Shown here one piece after another: positions 47,852-58,140 of a DNA stretch of 64,000 bases. Location: positions 522,394 through 586,393 of the forward strand of contig NW_003314341.1 in assembly GCF_000143415.4 (NCBI RefSeq), in the 5' to 3' direction. This DNA comes from Selaginella moellendorffii. Taxonomy: Eukaryota > Streptophyta > Lycopodiopsida > Selaginellales > Selaginellaceae. Position 1 is the stretch's first letter. Each line of letters starts with the position of its first letter. Position numbers and translations under genes: made by a program. The notes under the pieces are model-generated. The model saw only the letters and a list, made by a program, of their open reading frames with translations, made no database searches and had not been told where the DNA came from.

Positions 47852-48315
47852 TATATGTCACAAGGGTTTGGTGCTTCACTATATAAACTCTTATATGGCC
47901 ATGATCTAATATTATTGACGGAGTTAAGTTTATCTTCACGATTGCCACGAGCTGCCAATATTAGGTCTTGGGATTAGTATTTGATGAGCATTCTTCCACT
48001 TGTCCGAACAAAATTTGTTAAATATTTAAGCCATATATAAGTGGGATAACAATGGCATTATAATTCCCATCATCATCCATTGGGTTACAGTGGCTAAAAT
48101 ACTTCATACAAAGGGATTAAGAATAACTAATACTACCTATAAATCCATTGATACCTTCTCTTAATGTTCCTCCCATCTATGAAAGAACTTTGATAGTCTA
48201 TCATCATTTTGAGAAGAGGGAATGATGTGAGGTTCAAGTATATAATTACAATGGTTTTTGGGCTAATTAATATGCATATTTTCTATATTCCTTTTCTATA
48301 TTCCATGCACTCACA
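47852..48315 (+). mobile_element. Element III, right part: integrase end and 3' LTR
   Basis: Resumes with SQGFGASLYKLLYGHD, the conserved integrase block (usually TGFSPFELLYG) that should follow SLQYAY at 33141. After stops, the polypurine tract gagaagaggga (48211-48221) leads to TGTGAGG at 48226. A short LTR of about 90 bp ends in CACTCACA at 48315, matching the LTR end at 29266. The LTR is shortened compared with the 5' side. Confidence 0.7.
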
Positions 48316-48816
48316 TTAATTGAATATGCAATATTAGAAGTAGGAGAAAAAGTTTTGGGATCTTGATAAGGAAGGATTCCCAGGGAGGAAGTGGACAATT
48401 TTCGGACTGCTGTCCATTGCATCAAACGGAGATCAGGCACTAATTGACATGGTAGGGGACAAGCTGTCGTTCCAGGCCTTGGCTAATGCCACTGGCTTAT
48501 TACTCATTCCATATGTCACCACCTTTGTCTCTTGCTGCTTCTGTGACCCAATGCAATTTGTGGGGCTCCCCACTCAGCTGCCCTGTGCCAGCCCTGCCCA
48601 TCACTCACCCACTGCTATTTACTTTGGCCTCAAGCACTACAATGGTGGAATGGTGGAGGGTGTGAGTAGAGAGCAAAGAAATTTAAAGAGTGTATGTGTA
48701 TGTCCAAGTCCTGCGCCCTGCCTAGGCTATGTGCCTGCCTTGAGAGGCAAAGAGCGAACTCCTTAAATTCATAACTCCTGATACTTTGGTTTTTATATAG
48801 TCTACCTTGGAGATAG
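48316..48816. other. Upstream region of the dioxygenase gene
   Basis: No reliable gene. A short frame (48449-48766) has no recognisable features. A TATATAG sequence at 48794-48800 could be a TATA box. If so, transcription would begin near or after the first ATG (48817) and translation would more likely start at 48928. Confidence 0.35.
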
Positions 48817-50122
48817 ATGATGCTAGGAACAACACGGCTCCCATCGGGGCTCTCCCAGTCTCCCACGCCTTCTTCCTGCGGAGCCCAGCTCCTGCGATCG
48901 GTGTCGAATGTAGGAAGCCTCAGCAAGATGCTCGAGAGAGGGCAGCAGCTCCCGGAAGCTTATCGCTGGAGCTCGAGCGAGACGGCAGCAGCGGAGGATG
49001 ATCCGGCGGAGCTGGAGGACGAGGTGGTGGTGCCTGTGATCGACCTGGCGGAGCTGGATCGATCCGATGAGAGGCGCAAGGAGATATGCGAGGAGATGAG
49101 ATCCGCCTGCCGCGAGTGGGGAGCGTTCCAGGTGGTGAATCACGGCGTGCCTGACCAAGTTGTGGAGCGAGCGCGGAGGACGAGCCTCGACTTGTTTGCT
49201 CTCCCCGAGTCGGACAAGCTCCGGGCCGAGAGACCACCCGGGACTCTCTTCGGCTACGGCGCCACCAGAATGGCCTCCTTCTTCAACCGGCTAATGTGGT
49301 CCGAGGCCTTCACCATGATGGGCTCTCCGCACAACAATTTCGAGGCCTACGCTCGCAAGCTCTGCGTCCACAGCGAGCAAGATTTCTGGTAAGAACAAGG
49401 AAGTTAACAAAGAACAGACTTCCATTTCTCTGCTCTTACCTTTCGCGTACCAACAAACGACGACGTCTTTTTCATGCTCTCACGGTTTTTGTCTCTGTCC
49501 TTGGCAGCAAGTCGTTTGAAGAGTACGATAAGGCGATGCGCGGCCTGGCCCTGCTCATCACCGACCTCATCCTCCACGGCCTGGAAGCAAGCGAGGAGCG
49601 AATTCACCAACATATCCGGAACTTCTGGGGGATGATCCACATGAACTTCTATCCCCCCTGTCCCAGCCCCTCGGAAGCAATGGGTCTCGCGTCCCACACC
49701 GATTCCAGCTGCCTCACCATCATGCACCAAGGCAGCGTCGGAGGCTTGCAAGTGAAAAGAGGTGACAAGTGGATCGCCATCAAGCCTGTTCCCGGTGCCT
49801 TTGTCATCCAAGTCGGTGACATGCTTCAGGTATCCTGGAATCTCATCCAGTTTTTCCAGCCTCTGACAGTGCTTTGCCTTGCCTTGCCTTTCTACAGTTG
49901 ATGAGCAACAACGTCTTCCACAGTGCCTTGCACAGAGCTCTCGTTAACGAACGCTTCGAACGTCTCTCGCTGGTTTACTTCTTCACCCCGCCTCCCACGG
50001 TTTCCATTTGCCCCATCCATCCCAGCAAACCTCTTTACCGCTGCCTCACTTGGAACGAGTATCTACAAGTAAAAGCCAAGCTTTTCATGGGTGCGCTGGA
50101 TCACTTCCTGTTACCTGAATAA
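48817..50122 (+). CDS. 2-oxoglutarate/Fe(II) dioxygenase, gibberellin 3-oxidase-like
   Basis: Three exons: 48817-49388, 49508-49829 and 49898-50122; 372 residues from the first ATG (335 if Met38 at 48928 is used). N-terminal DIOX_N domain (VVPVIDLAEL ... WGAFQVVNHGVP). Jelly-roll core with iron ligands His254, Asp256 (SHTDSSCLTI) and His310 (ALHRALVN). The 2-oxoglutarate-contacting residues are N237-F-Y239 and R320-L-S322. FFNRLMWSEAFTMMGSP and LTWNEYLQVKAKLF closely resemble the family blocks of gibberellin 3-oxidases, which 3-beta-hydroxylate inactive precursors to bioactive gibberellins in the cytosol. The sub-family assignment is from these blocks only; another hormone-type dioxygenase is possible. 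Catalytic residues are intact. Confidence 0.75.
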
Positions 50123-50353
50123 AGAAAACACACAAGTGTCTCTCATGAGCTCCGTAGACAGTAAAGAAACGACGGCAGCTCACCGGTTGGTTAAAATTTT
50201 GATACCCACAATACCAACAAAAAGCACATGTGTACAGATCTCAACTTATGCTCTCTCTTCTCTGGCACGGGCACACATGTTAAAAAAAGGAATCAACGTG
50301 CAGTGTCAAATCCCGAAAAAGAAATGAGAAGAAAGGGAGAAAAAAGAAAATGA
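50123..50353. other. Convergent intergenic region
   Basis: Space between the ends of the oxygenase (plus) and kinesin (minus) genes; must hold both 3' untranslated regions. A purine-rich stretch lies at about 50315-50350. Nothing else is seen. Confidence 0.4.
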
Positions 50354-53300
50354 TCACACCTTTTCAACCAGCCTTCCCTCCAAATCTCTGATGCGAGACT
50401 CTAAAAGAGCATTTGCAGCGAGGGCAATATCTAGTTTCGTTGCCAGTTCACTCGATGTTCTTGCTGCCTGCATGTTAGAGGCGATGAGAATAACAGGAAA
50501 CAAAAAAGAAAAAGAAAAATACCTCATCTCGCTCCCCACTGATGACTTGCACCATGGAATTTAAAATCTCCTGTGTCACGAGGAACACGTCAAAAGGCAA
50601 CACTGGCAAGTATCCAGTACGGAACCTTTTCTTTCTGTAGCGCCTTTGATGCGTCAGACTTCTCTTTGGCAAGCTCAAGAGCGAGTTCTGTTGCTTGTGC
50701 TTCTGCCAGGTTGCACATTCGCCAAACCTGAACGTCACGATCAGCTACAAACGAGCGCAACAAACTTTTGTAGTTTCTCACCCGGTCCTGTTCTTGTATT
50801 GCTTCACGTAGCCTTTCGTCCGTCTTCTCTTGCTTTTGTATCGCCTCCGTAGCTTCCTTCTTACATTTTTCTGCTGCCTCTTGCAGCTTCAAAAACTGCA
50901 AGTAACGACGATAACATTCTCAAGCCGTTTGCAAAAAGAACAAACAATACCTGCTCTTCGGCTACTAGTACTTGAGCTCTTGCTGACTCATTCTCAGCTT
51001 TCATGGCAGCCATGGCTTCATCAAGCTTAGCCTTTTCTTCTAAAGTGTCTTGCAATTCAAGCTTTAGCGTCTGGCTGTAGTTTTCAAGTTGAGCAACATG
51101 CTCCTCGCCTTTGTCCTTGTGCTCGTATTCCTCGAGTTTGGCTGCACAACTTCCAAGTCGCGTTAGGATCATTCCTTTGGCATAATCAATTAGTGAAAAC
51201 ACACGAACCTTTACAGAGATCGAGTTCCATCTTAAACCTCACAACGTCTGGATGATGCTCTACTTGTTTGCGTAACTGTTCAATCTCTTCTTTCATTTCG
51301 GAAGTTCCATCATCACCGTCAGTAGCTGGACGGCCACCCTCAACTCTTTTGATAGCACATTCACGCAACCTCGTTATCATTTTTTGCGACTGCAAACATT
51401 TGTTAATGCTATGCAAACTATAGAGCGTTAACCCTTACCTGTAAAGCTGTTTCCAGTCGCTCACAAACCGCTTGTGCAGCCTCGTACTTCGTGGCGAGTT
51501 CGTGCAGCTCTAGAGCTGATTTCCTTTCAGCGGCTAGAGACTGCTTTGTAGATTCAGATAATATATGTTCCAAGCGGCTGATTCGCTCGCTTTCTAAAAA
51601 TCAAACAAAATGATCAATACCAATAAAGAATGAGATGAAAAACAAGGGGATACCTGGGAGTGCCTCTGCCGCCACAGTTGGTATCGAAATCAGCGATGGA
51701 GCTCCAATATTTGCTGAACACATTTTACGCAAGCTATATCAGAAACAATACTATACAAGACACAATATAGCTCTACCTCGCAGTGTTGCAATCTCGAGTC
51801 TAAGTCTCTTTATTTCCTCGCCCATAATAGCTGGATTACCAAGCATGTCCTCGTTAACAACGGCAGCGTTTCTCATCAACTTCGCTCTTTGAGCAAATTT
51901 AAGAGTGGAAAGCGTTTCCTCCCCATTCTTATCGGCTGGACTCACATTCGCTATTAGCGTACACTTCGAATTTCCACCCAAAGCGTCCTGGTCCGCACAC
52001 GAGTAAAATTCCTAATTCAAACGACTGAACACAAACCTTCAGCAGGAATGTAAGCTTCGAGTCCCGGTAAGGAACGTGCCTTACTTTGCCTTCTGATATG
52101 TCCACAAGCGCCTGCAAACAATTGAAACCACTTTTACGTTTTGCTAAACATCTGCTGCTCATGTTTGCTTACCTTTATAACGTTTCCAAGTGCGGACAAC
52201 GATTTATTTATACTCCCAGCTTCTTTGAGTCGAATCCCAATAGTCTCGCTGTACTTCTGACGCTCAGATCCTGCTAAGTCAACAAGATAAAATCTCGATG
52301 TCTTTCTGTTCATCACTCCACCAACAACACGCTACCACAAAGAACACAATGAGCATAAGAGAAACCAAGCTAGCAGTTTAAAGCGTACCTGAGACTCGAC
52401 CACTAAAGTAAACACGCTATGTGACCTACTGCTTTCAATGTTCATAGCAGTCATCCCGACGTGCCGGTTTTGAGATCCACGCCGAAAAACTCCATAAGTA
52501 GCTTCTGCAGATGGCACGACCACTTCCTGGAGACCATCCACATACATTCCATTCTTCGTATCCTCGCGGATATCTGAAAAGCTTTAAGGAACAGCAAGCA
52601 AAGAATTGCAAGACAGCAAAAAGGATACTTAAATGAGCGGAGTCGGGATCTAGAAGATCTTGCACTTGCTCGTTATATATCTGCACGAAAGCTGAATAAG
52701 GAATGGTGGTGAAGCAGTTTACGAACCTGAAGATACGAGCACTTGATGCCATATTCAACATCCTTCTGCCGCTGAAGAAAAAACAGCACAAGAGTGAAAA
52801 AAAAACTGGTCGCCAACGGAATATACAACCTCCTTTTTCTCCTCTCCCATTCTCTGGAACATGTAGTCCAAAATGCGAGGAATCAGGCCACGCATTTCAT
52901 GCGCTTGAGCCTGATCCTCCGTGACACTGAGACCTGCCCTTGAGCGATGGAAGTTCGGGTGAGAAATCCACTAGCCAAAAACAAAGCAAAAGAAAAGCTC
53001 AAAGCTACCTTCCATTGTGAAGGTCTTTCCAGCACCAGTTTGTCCTGAAAAACCATTGCATGTCAAAGCTATACATGAATCCGAGACTTTTAGACCAAAC
53101 TCCTACCGTAAGCAATGAGACAGCAATGGTATCCTTGCAAGCAAGCATCCGTGATGGGCTTCCCCACTCTTTGGAAAATATCTTCCTGTAGAAGGGATTT
53201 ACAGTGTGAGCTGAATCACTAGAGAAAAATCAATCACAAACCTGGCCAACGTCCTCATCGGCAACATAATCAAACTTGAAGGATCTGGCAAATGGCGTGA

Positions 53301-53487
53301 CACTGAGAGTGAGCGTCTGAGCTGCGGCATCGACGGCAGCAGCCTTCTTGTAGCCCTGCTCGTGCTCCCGCTGATTCGGCGGCCTCACCCGGACAACCAC
53401 CTGGACATTGGAATTCGTGGGCTGATCCGCGGCGGAGAAGGCATCGCCATCGCCATCGATCTCGATGCCGCCGTTGGAGGCCGGCAT
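50354..53487 (-). CDS. Kinesin motor protein, group 12-like
   Basis: Eighteen exons on the minus strand, all GT-AG: 53242-53487, 53107-53185, 53009-53044, 52830-52933, 52727-52771, 52629-52680, 52389-52573, 52173-52331, 52037-52111, 51777-51987, 51654-51713, 51439-51593, 51209-51389, 50951-51141, 50782-50895, 50626-50727, 50523-50570 and 50354-50467. The joined frame is 718 residues without a stop. N-terminal motor: [15 protein letters not shown]-loop GQTGAGKT (109-116), NIESSRSHS (switch I), DLAGSE (switch II), [10 protein letters not shown], and neck-side [12 protein letters not shown] long charged coiled coil fills the C-terminal half. NxRVxxTxMNxESSRSH and the xxRNxAVxNED neck fit the kinesin-12/KIF15 group, which in plants acts at spindle and phragmoplast. 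It is much shorter than typical plant kinesin-12 proteins. Start chosen at the first ATG (MPASNGG). Confidence 0.87.
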
Positions 53488-53813
53488 TGCCCCTGCCCTC
53501 CTCACCTCAAGAACCCTAGCCTAGCAGCGCTACTACACGAAAACGTAGAAGGCGCGAATGAGCGCATTTTAGGTCAGCCGATTCATTTGCCGCGCTTTTT
53601 CTAAAGTTCGATCGAATTGGACGGCTGGGATTCGATGGCGGAAGCGCGATTCGAACTCTAAGCTCTTGAGTTAGAAGAACCTTAGGAATTCAATATGATT
53701 CCGGATATGCAAATCCACTAGGAGCCCGTGTGTCGATCGGTGCGTAGGACAACTCAGATCCACCAAAATTATATAAAAAAGAGACTCCACCCCTGAATTC
53801 TCCAAGTAGAGAG
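53488..53813. promoter_or_regulatory. Divergent promoter region, kinesin and UGT copy 1
   Basis: 326 bp between the start codons. A TATAAAA box at 53772-53778 lies about 40 bases before the UGT ATG. Part of the sequence (gcgcattttaggtcagccgattcatt, about 53560) recurs in front of UGT copy 2 (about 56047), so the promoter was copied together with the UGT gene. Confidence 0.55.
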
Positions 53814-55145
53814 ATGGTTCCAGCGATGGTTGTATCAAGCAACAATGGCGATGGTGGCAAGCGTCCCCCACACTTGGTCTTCGTCCCATACAAAGACAAA
53901 GGCCACACTGCACCATCAATTATCCTCGCCAACAACCTCGCCATTCTTCACGGTATTTCCATCACTGTGATCTTCGCGTCCGCGAAAGAATTGGAATCCT
54001 GGCCATCGCCGGCGAGTCCCCACATCCAATTCATGGCTCTCGACACGCAGGGAGGAACAAGAAGTAAGTCCGAGGCTCTCACTGCCACGCTGGACGAGCT
54101 CAAGCGCTCGGCCTCGCCACCCGTCGCAATTCTAGTGGATATCATAGTGATGTGGAGTGCTGACGCGATCCGACATAGCAATCTCCCCAAGTTCGTGCTC
54201 TACACTGCTAGCTGCTCGTATTTGTCCGTCATGCTGGGGATTAAGGCACCTCTGCCCGAACCGTGGATCGATGAGTCCCGGGCCGCGTTCCAGTTGGGAC
54301 TCGACGATCCCGAGATGCCGGATATCGAATCTCACGATTGGAATGACGACAGCGGGGAGGCGCAGGCCGTGCTGGTGAATTCGTGCGAAGAGCTCGAGCA
54401 GGAAGCTATGGCCGAGCTGATCAGAGCCCAGCCTCGGATCCCGCCAGTTCTTCCCGTCGGCCCCTTGCTAGCGATCGATGTCAATCCCAAGGCAGTGGGG
54501 CAAGAATCATCGCCACCCAATGCCGATGCGTGCAAGCAGTGGCTGGACGAGCAGCAGCCCTCGTCAGTGATCTTCATCTCGTTTGGCAGCAGGACGTTTC
54601 TGGCAGAGGAGCAAATCCACGAACTCGCGGCTGGATTGGAAGCCAGCAAGCGGCCATTCCTGTGGGTTCTTCCAGTCCCGCCAACCTGGGCCGATGGTTC
54701 GACCAAGGACTACCTGGATCATGTTCTTCCCGACGGATTCCTGGCGAGAAATCAAGCCGGGCTCATCTTGTCCGGATGGGCGCCTCAGAAGATGATCCTC
54801 CAGCACAGCTCCCTGCTAGCATTCGTGACGCACTGCGGCTGGAATTCCGTGCTCGAGTGCCTCTACCTGGGCGCCAAGCGGATGCTATGCTGGCCGTTCG
54901 GCACGGACCAGACCCAGAACGCTCGATTCATCGAGGAGGAGCTCAAGGCCGGGGTGGAGCTGGAGAAAGATCCCAGTGGAATCGTGCACAGCAGCGAGAT
55001 CCAAACCAAGATCGAGGAGGTGGCGACGCTGGAGGCCAGGAACTCCTCTGGCAATGCTGCTACTGCTACAGAGCTCGTGAGAAACGCGAAGAGCTCCTCC
55101 ATAAACCTCCAAGCATTTGCAGGTAGAGTGCGGGCCTACGTTTGA
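53814..55145 (+). CDS. Family 1 UDP-glycosyltransferase, tandem copy 1
   Basis: Intronless, 443 residues. Transfers sugar from a UDP-sugar to small plant metabolites in the cytosol; acceptor unknown. N-terminal Rossmann half with the presumed catalytic His31 (YKDKGHTAPS). C-terminal half holds the PSPG donor-binding box (WAPQKMILQHSSLL ... HCGWNSVLECLYL ... WPFGTDQ, about residues 323-367) with HCGWNS and the final DQ. The box has one extra residue (GAKR where GVP is usual), and the usual Pro is Arg here but Pro in copy 2. The start is fixed by similarity with copy 2 and the TATA spacing. It lacks disruptions; its neighbours are a second functional copy and a pseudogene. Confidence 0.9.
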   Translation: MVPAMVVSSNNGDGGKRPPHLVFVPYKDKGHTAPSIILANNLAILHGISITVIFASAKELESWPSPASPHIQFMALDTQGGTRSKSEALTATLDELKRSASPPVAILVDIIVMWSADAIRHSNLPKFVLYTASCSYLSVMLGIKAPLPEPWIDESRAAFQLGLDDPEMPDIESHDWNDDSGEAQAVLVNSCEELEQEAMAELIRAQPRIPPVLPVGPLLAIDVNPKAVGQESSPPNADACKQWLDEQQPSSVIFISFGSRTFLAEEQIHELAAGLEASKRPFLWVLPVPPTWADGSTKDYLDHVLPDGFLARNQAGLILSGWAPQKMILQHSSLLAFVTHCGWNSVLECLYLGAKRMLCWPFGTDQTQNARFIEEELKAGVELEKDPSGIVHSSEIQTKIEEVATLEARNSSGNAATATELVRNAKSSSINLQAFAGRVRAYV

Positions 55146-56264
55146 CGTGACATTGGCGTGGCTAGGCGATCTGAAATCTTGGGCTAGGGTTTGTACAAGA
55201 TCACAAGATGTTTGTAAAGGTCTGGCCTTGTTATTGTATAAGATGAGCTTGCTGATTGTGTTGTCCAAAGATTTAGATCATGAGCTGTTTTGGAAACTTT
55301 CAGACACGTCAAGGTCACCAGCATTTAAAAATCCAACCTGGATAAATGCTTCTTTTGTAGTTGTCGTTGTTGTTTTGTTCGTAGGCCCATAGGCTGTTTT
55401 TTGTGGTGGTGGATATGTTCGCTCTCGAGTAGATCAGAGGCTTGCTGAAATCTGGAAACTCTTGCCGAAAACCTAATGCACTGACTGCTGAAATTTGGGG
55501 AGTCTCAACGTCGCTCTAGCGCCCCAACACTCCATACTCACCTTTTTATAACTGGTCTGTGGCAGAATTTTCCTGGTTTGGTAGGGTGACGGCAGGCAAG
55601 GATATCGTTGTGGTGGCTTCTCTCTCCCAAAACCACAAGAATATGGTGAGTATTGTATTGTATTATGAGTTAGAATTGTGCATGGCTGGTTCAAATCGGT
55701 GGGACAGAGGGATGAACCTCAGCAAATCGTAACAGCAAGATGCTTGATAATAATACTTGTCATTGCTCCTTTGTTACTCCAGTTTTGTCCCATCGTCTGG
55801 CATGGGATCAAATGTTGTCAATTGTTTGAGATTTCCTTGATGCGACTGTGAATAAACTTGCATTCACCAACCTCATGCTTCAAGATAGGTGTTCCTCGCT
55901 CCTTTGCCCCGTTCAAACACAAAGCCATGTCACTTGCTGGTTATAGCGGTAAACGTGACAATGGCGTAATCAAAGAAGCAAGCTCGTCTCTCTTCTTTCG
56001 ACAAGTCAAGCTGCAACACAGTTCTCCCAAGTTGAAAACGAACGAGGCGCATTTAGGTGACCCGATTCATTCGCAAAGTGGACGGCGCGTTCTTTGGAGC
56101 TCGAAGCTTCTAGGAAAAACGTATGAATCCAATAAGATTCATACATACAAAGTCATACGTGTCAAAGAGCCCACATCTATACGTGTCAAACGATGCCTAG
56201 AACAACTCACAACCAAAAACATACAAAAGAGACTCAAAACCCATGGAGATTTCCAAGTAGAGAG
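55146..56264. other. Intergenic between UGT copies, duplicated promoter near right end
   Basis: The left part is the 3' flank of copy 1. From about 56040 the sequence resembles the copy 1 promoter. A weak TATA-like catacaaaag at about 56220 replaces the clean box of copy 1. A frame at 55858-56280 lies across this promoter and is not credited. Confidence 0.45.
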
Positions 56265-57602
56265 ATGGCTCCAATGGTAGTATCAAGCAACAACGGCGAT
56301 AACGGTAAGAGGTCGCATCCCCCACACTTGGTGTTCCTCCCGTTCAAAGACAAAGGCCACATTGCGCCGTCAATGATCCTCGCCAACAAGCTCGCCATTC
56401 TTCACGGCATTTCCATCACTATGATCTTTGTGTCCGAGAAAGAATTGGAATCCTCGCCATCGCCGGCGAGCCCCCAGATCAAATTCGTGGTGCTCGACAC
56501 GCAGGGAGGAACAAGGAGTAAGTCCGAGGCTCTCACCGCAAAACTGGACGAGCTCAAGCGTTCGGCCTCGCCACCCATCGCAATTCTGGTGGATATCATA
56601 GTGATGTGGAGTGTTGACGCGATCGAACGTAGCAAGCTCCCCAAGTTCTCGCTCTACACTGCTAGCTGCTCGTATTTGTCCGTCATGCTGGGGATTAGAG
56701 CTGAGCTGCCGGAACCCCAGATCGATGAGTCCCGGGCGGGGTTCCAGCCAAGGATCGACGATCCCGAGATGCCGGATTTTGGATCCCACGATTGGAAACG
56801 CGACCTCGGGGAAGTGCAGGGAGTGCTTGTGAATTCGTGCGAAGAGCTCGAGCGCCAAGCCATGGAGGAGCTGATTAGAGCCCGGCCCCGCATCCCGCCA
56901 GTTCTTCCCGTCGGCCCCTTGCTAGCGATCGATGCCGATTCGCCCAATCCCAAGGCAGTGGGGCATGAACCATCGCCACCCAATGCCGAGGCGTGCAAGC
57001 AGTGGCTGGACGAGCAGGAGCCCTCGTCGGTGATCTTCGTCTCGTTTGGCAGCAGGACGTTTCTGGGCGAGGAGCAAATCCGCGAGCTCGCGACTGGATT
57101 GGAAGCCAGCAAGCGGCCATTCCTGTGGGTTCTTCCAGTCCCTCCACACTGGGCCGATGGCACCAAGGAATACCTGGATCATGTTCTTCCCGATGGATTC
57201 CTGGCGAGAAATCAAGGCGGGCTCATCCTGTCTGGATGGGCGCCTCAGAAGATGATCCTCCAGCACAGCTCCCTGCTAGCATTCGTGACGCACTGCGGCT
57301 GGAATTCCGTGCTCGAGTGCCTCTACCTGGGCGCCAAGCCGATGCTATGCTGGCCGTTCGGCGCGGACCAGCCCGAGAACGCTCGATTCATCGAGGAGGA
57401 GATCAAGGCCGGGGTGGAGCTGGAGAAAGATTGCGGTGGAATCGTGCGCAGTGGCGAGATCCAAACCAAGATCGACGAGGTGGCGAGGCTGGAGGCCAGG
57501 AACTCCTGTGGCAATGCGGCTACCCTAAAAGAGTACGTGAGGAATGCGCCGAGCTCCGCCAAAAACCTCCAAGCATTTGCAGAGGCTCTATCACAAATGT
57601 AA
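56265..57602 (+). CDS. Family 1 UDP-glycosyltransferase, tandem copy 2
   Basis: Intronless, 445 residues, very similar to copy 1 throughout. The start at 56265 (MAPMVVSSNNG) is chosen because it aligns with copy 1; an in-frame ATG 72 bases upstream lies in the promoter-derived segment. Presumed catalytic His32 (FKDKGHIAPS). The PSPG box is complete (WAPQKMILQH ... HCGWNSVLECLYLGAKPM ... WPFGADQ), again with one additional residue compared with the standard 44. Differences from copy 1 concentrate in the N-terminal acceptor-binding half (for example ELPEPQIDESRAGFQPRIDD against PLPEPWIDESRAAFQLGLDD), which would suit divergence in substrate. Confidence 0.9.
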   Translation: MAPMVVSSNNGDNGKRSHPPHLVFLPFKDKGHIAPSMILANKLAILHGISITMIFVSEKELESSPSPASPQIKFVVLDTQGGTRSKSEALTAKLDELKRSASPPIAILVDIIVMWSVDAIERSKLPKFSLYTASCSYLSVMLGIRAELPEPQIDESRAGFQPRIDDPEMPDFGSHDWKRDLGEVQGVLVNSCEELERQAMEELIRARPRIPPVLPVGPLLAIDADSPNPKAVGHEPSPPNAEACKQWLDEQEPSSVIFVSFGSRTFLGEEQIRELATGLEASKRPFLWVLPVPPHWADGTKEYLDHVLPDGFLARNQGGLILSGWAPQKMILQHSSLLAFVTHCGWNSVLECLYLGAKPMLCWPFGADQPENARFIEEEIKAGVELEKDCGGIVRSGEIQTKIDEVARLEARNSCGNAATLKEYVRNAPSSAKNLQAFAEALSQM

Positions 57603-58140
57603 GATTGTTAGATTGTTATTCCATAAGCTGTTTATAATAGTGTTTGTAGATAAACTTACAGATCGATTTACTGAGCTCTTTGATCCGCTGATTTGTCCTC
57701 GCTTTCTCTTGTCTTTGGACACTGTTTCTTGTTCTGAATTTCTTGCTCGATGGTATCGATGATATTGCTTGTAAACTGTAAGTTGCATAGCTCCTTTGCC
57801 AAGGTTGGCTATGTTGATGTTGTGGTTCAAATCTTCTTCATAGCTGGGGCAAAAGTGGATCTATGGTGCAGGGAGTCAGATCGTAGATCGTGTAAATTTT
57901 GGAAAGGGACTTTCTCCACAGCGCTGACCTCGATCACTCCCATTGCTGCGCGTGCCACCAACGTGAGCAGGCTATGTGTTGTGATCCTGTGATGGTTACA
58001 TCTGCCAGCTTCTGTGAAGTCAAGGATACATATTACACGGTATTGCAACCTATGTATTCATGCGCGTCAGGGAGCCCAGATCTTCCCGTGTCAATCGGTG
58101 CCAGAACAGCTCAGATCAAGACATAAACCTAATTAGAGAG
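57603..58140. other. Intergenic between UGT copy 2 and the UGT pseudogene
   Basis: No gene. The last 80 bp (about 58060-58140) again resemble the promoters of copies 1 and 2 (gtgtcaatcggtgccagaaca block), so the third duplication also included upstream sequence. Confidence 0.45.

Noticed and set aside
48449-48766. 105-codon frame upstream of the dioxygenase
   Set aside because: No domain, lies in the putative promoter, and ends before the TATA-like sequence.
54383-55126. 247-codon Arg/Ala-rich frame inside UGT copy 1, and its counterpart at 56993-57637
   Set aside because: Frame-shifted shadow of the UGT coding sequence, produced by high GC.
55858-56280. 140-codon plus frame and the 24-residue N-terminal extension of UGT copy 2 from 56193
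   Set aside because: They cover sequence homologous to the copy 1 promoter; UGT alignment starts at 56265.
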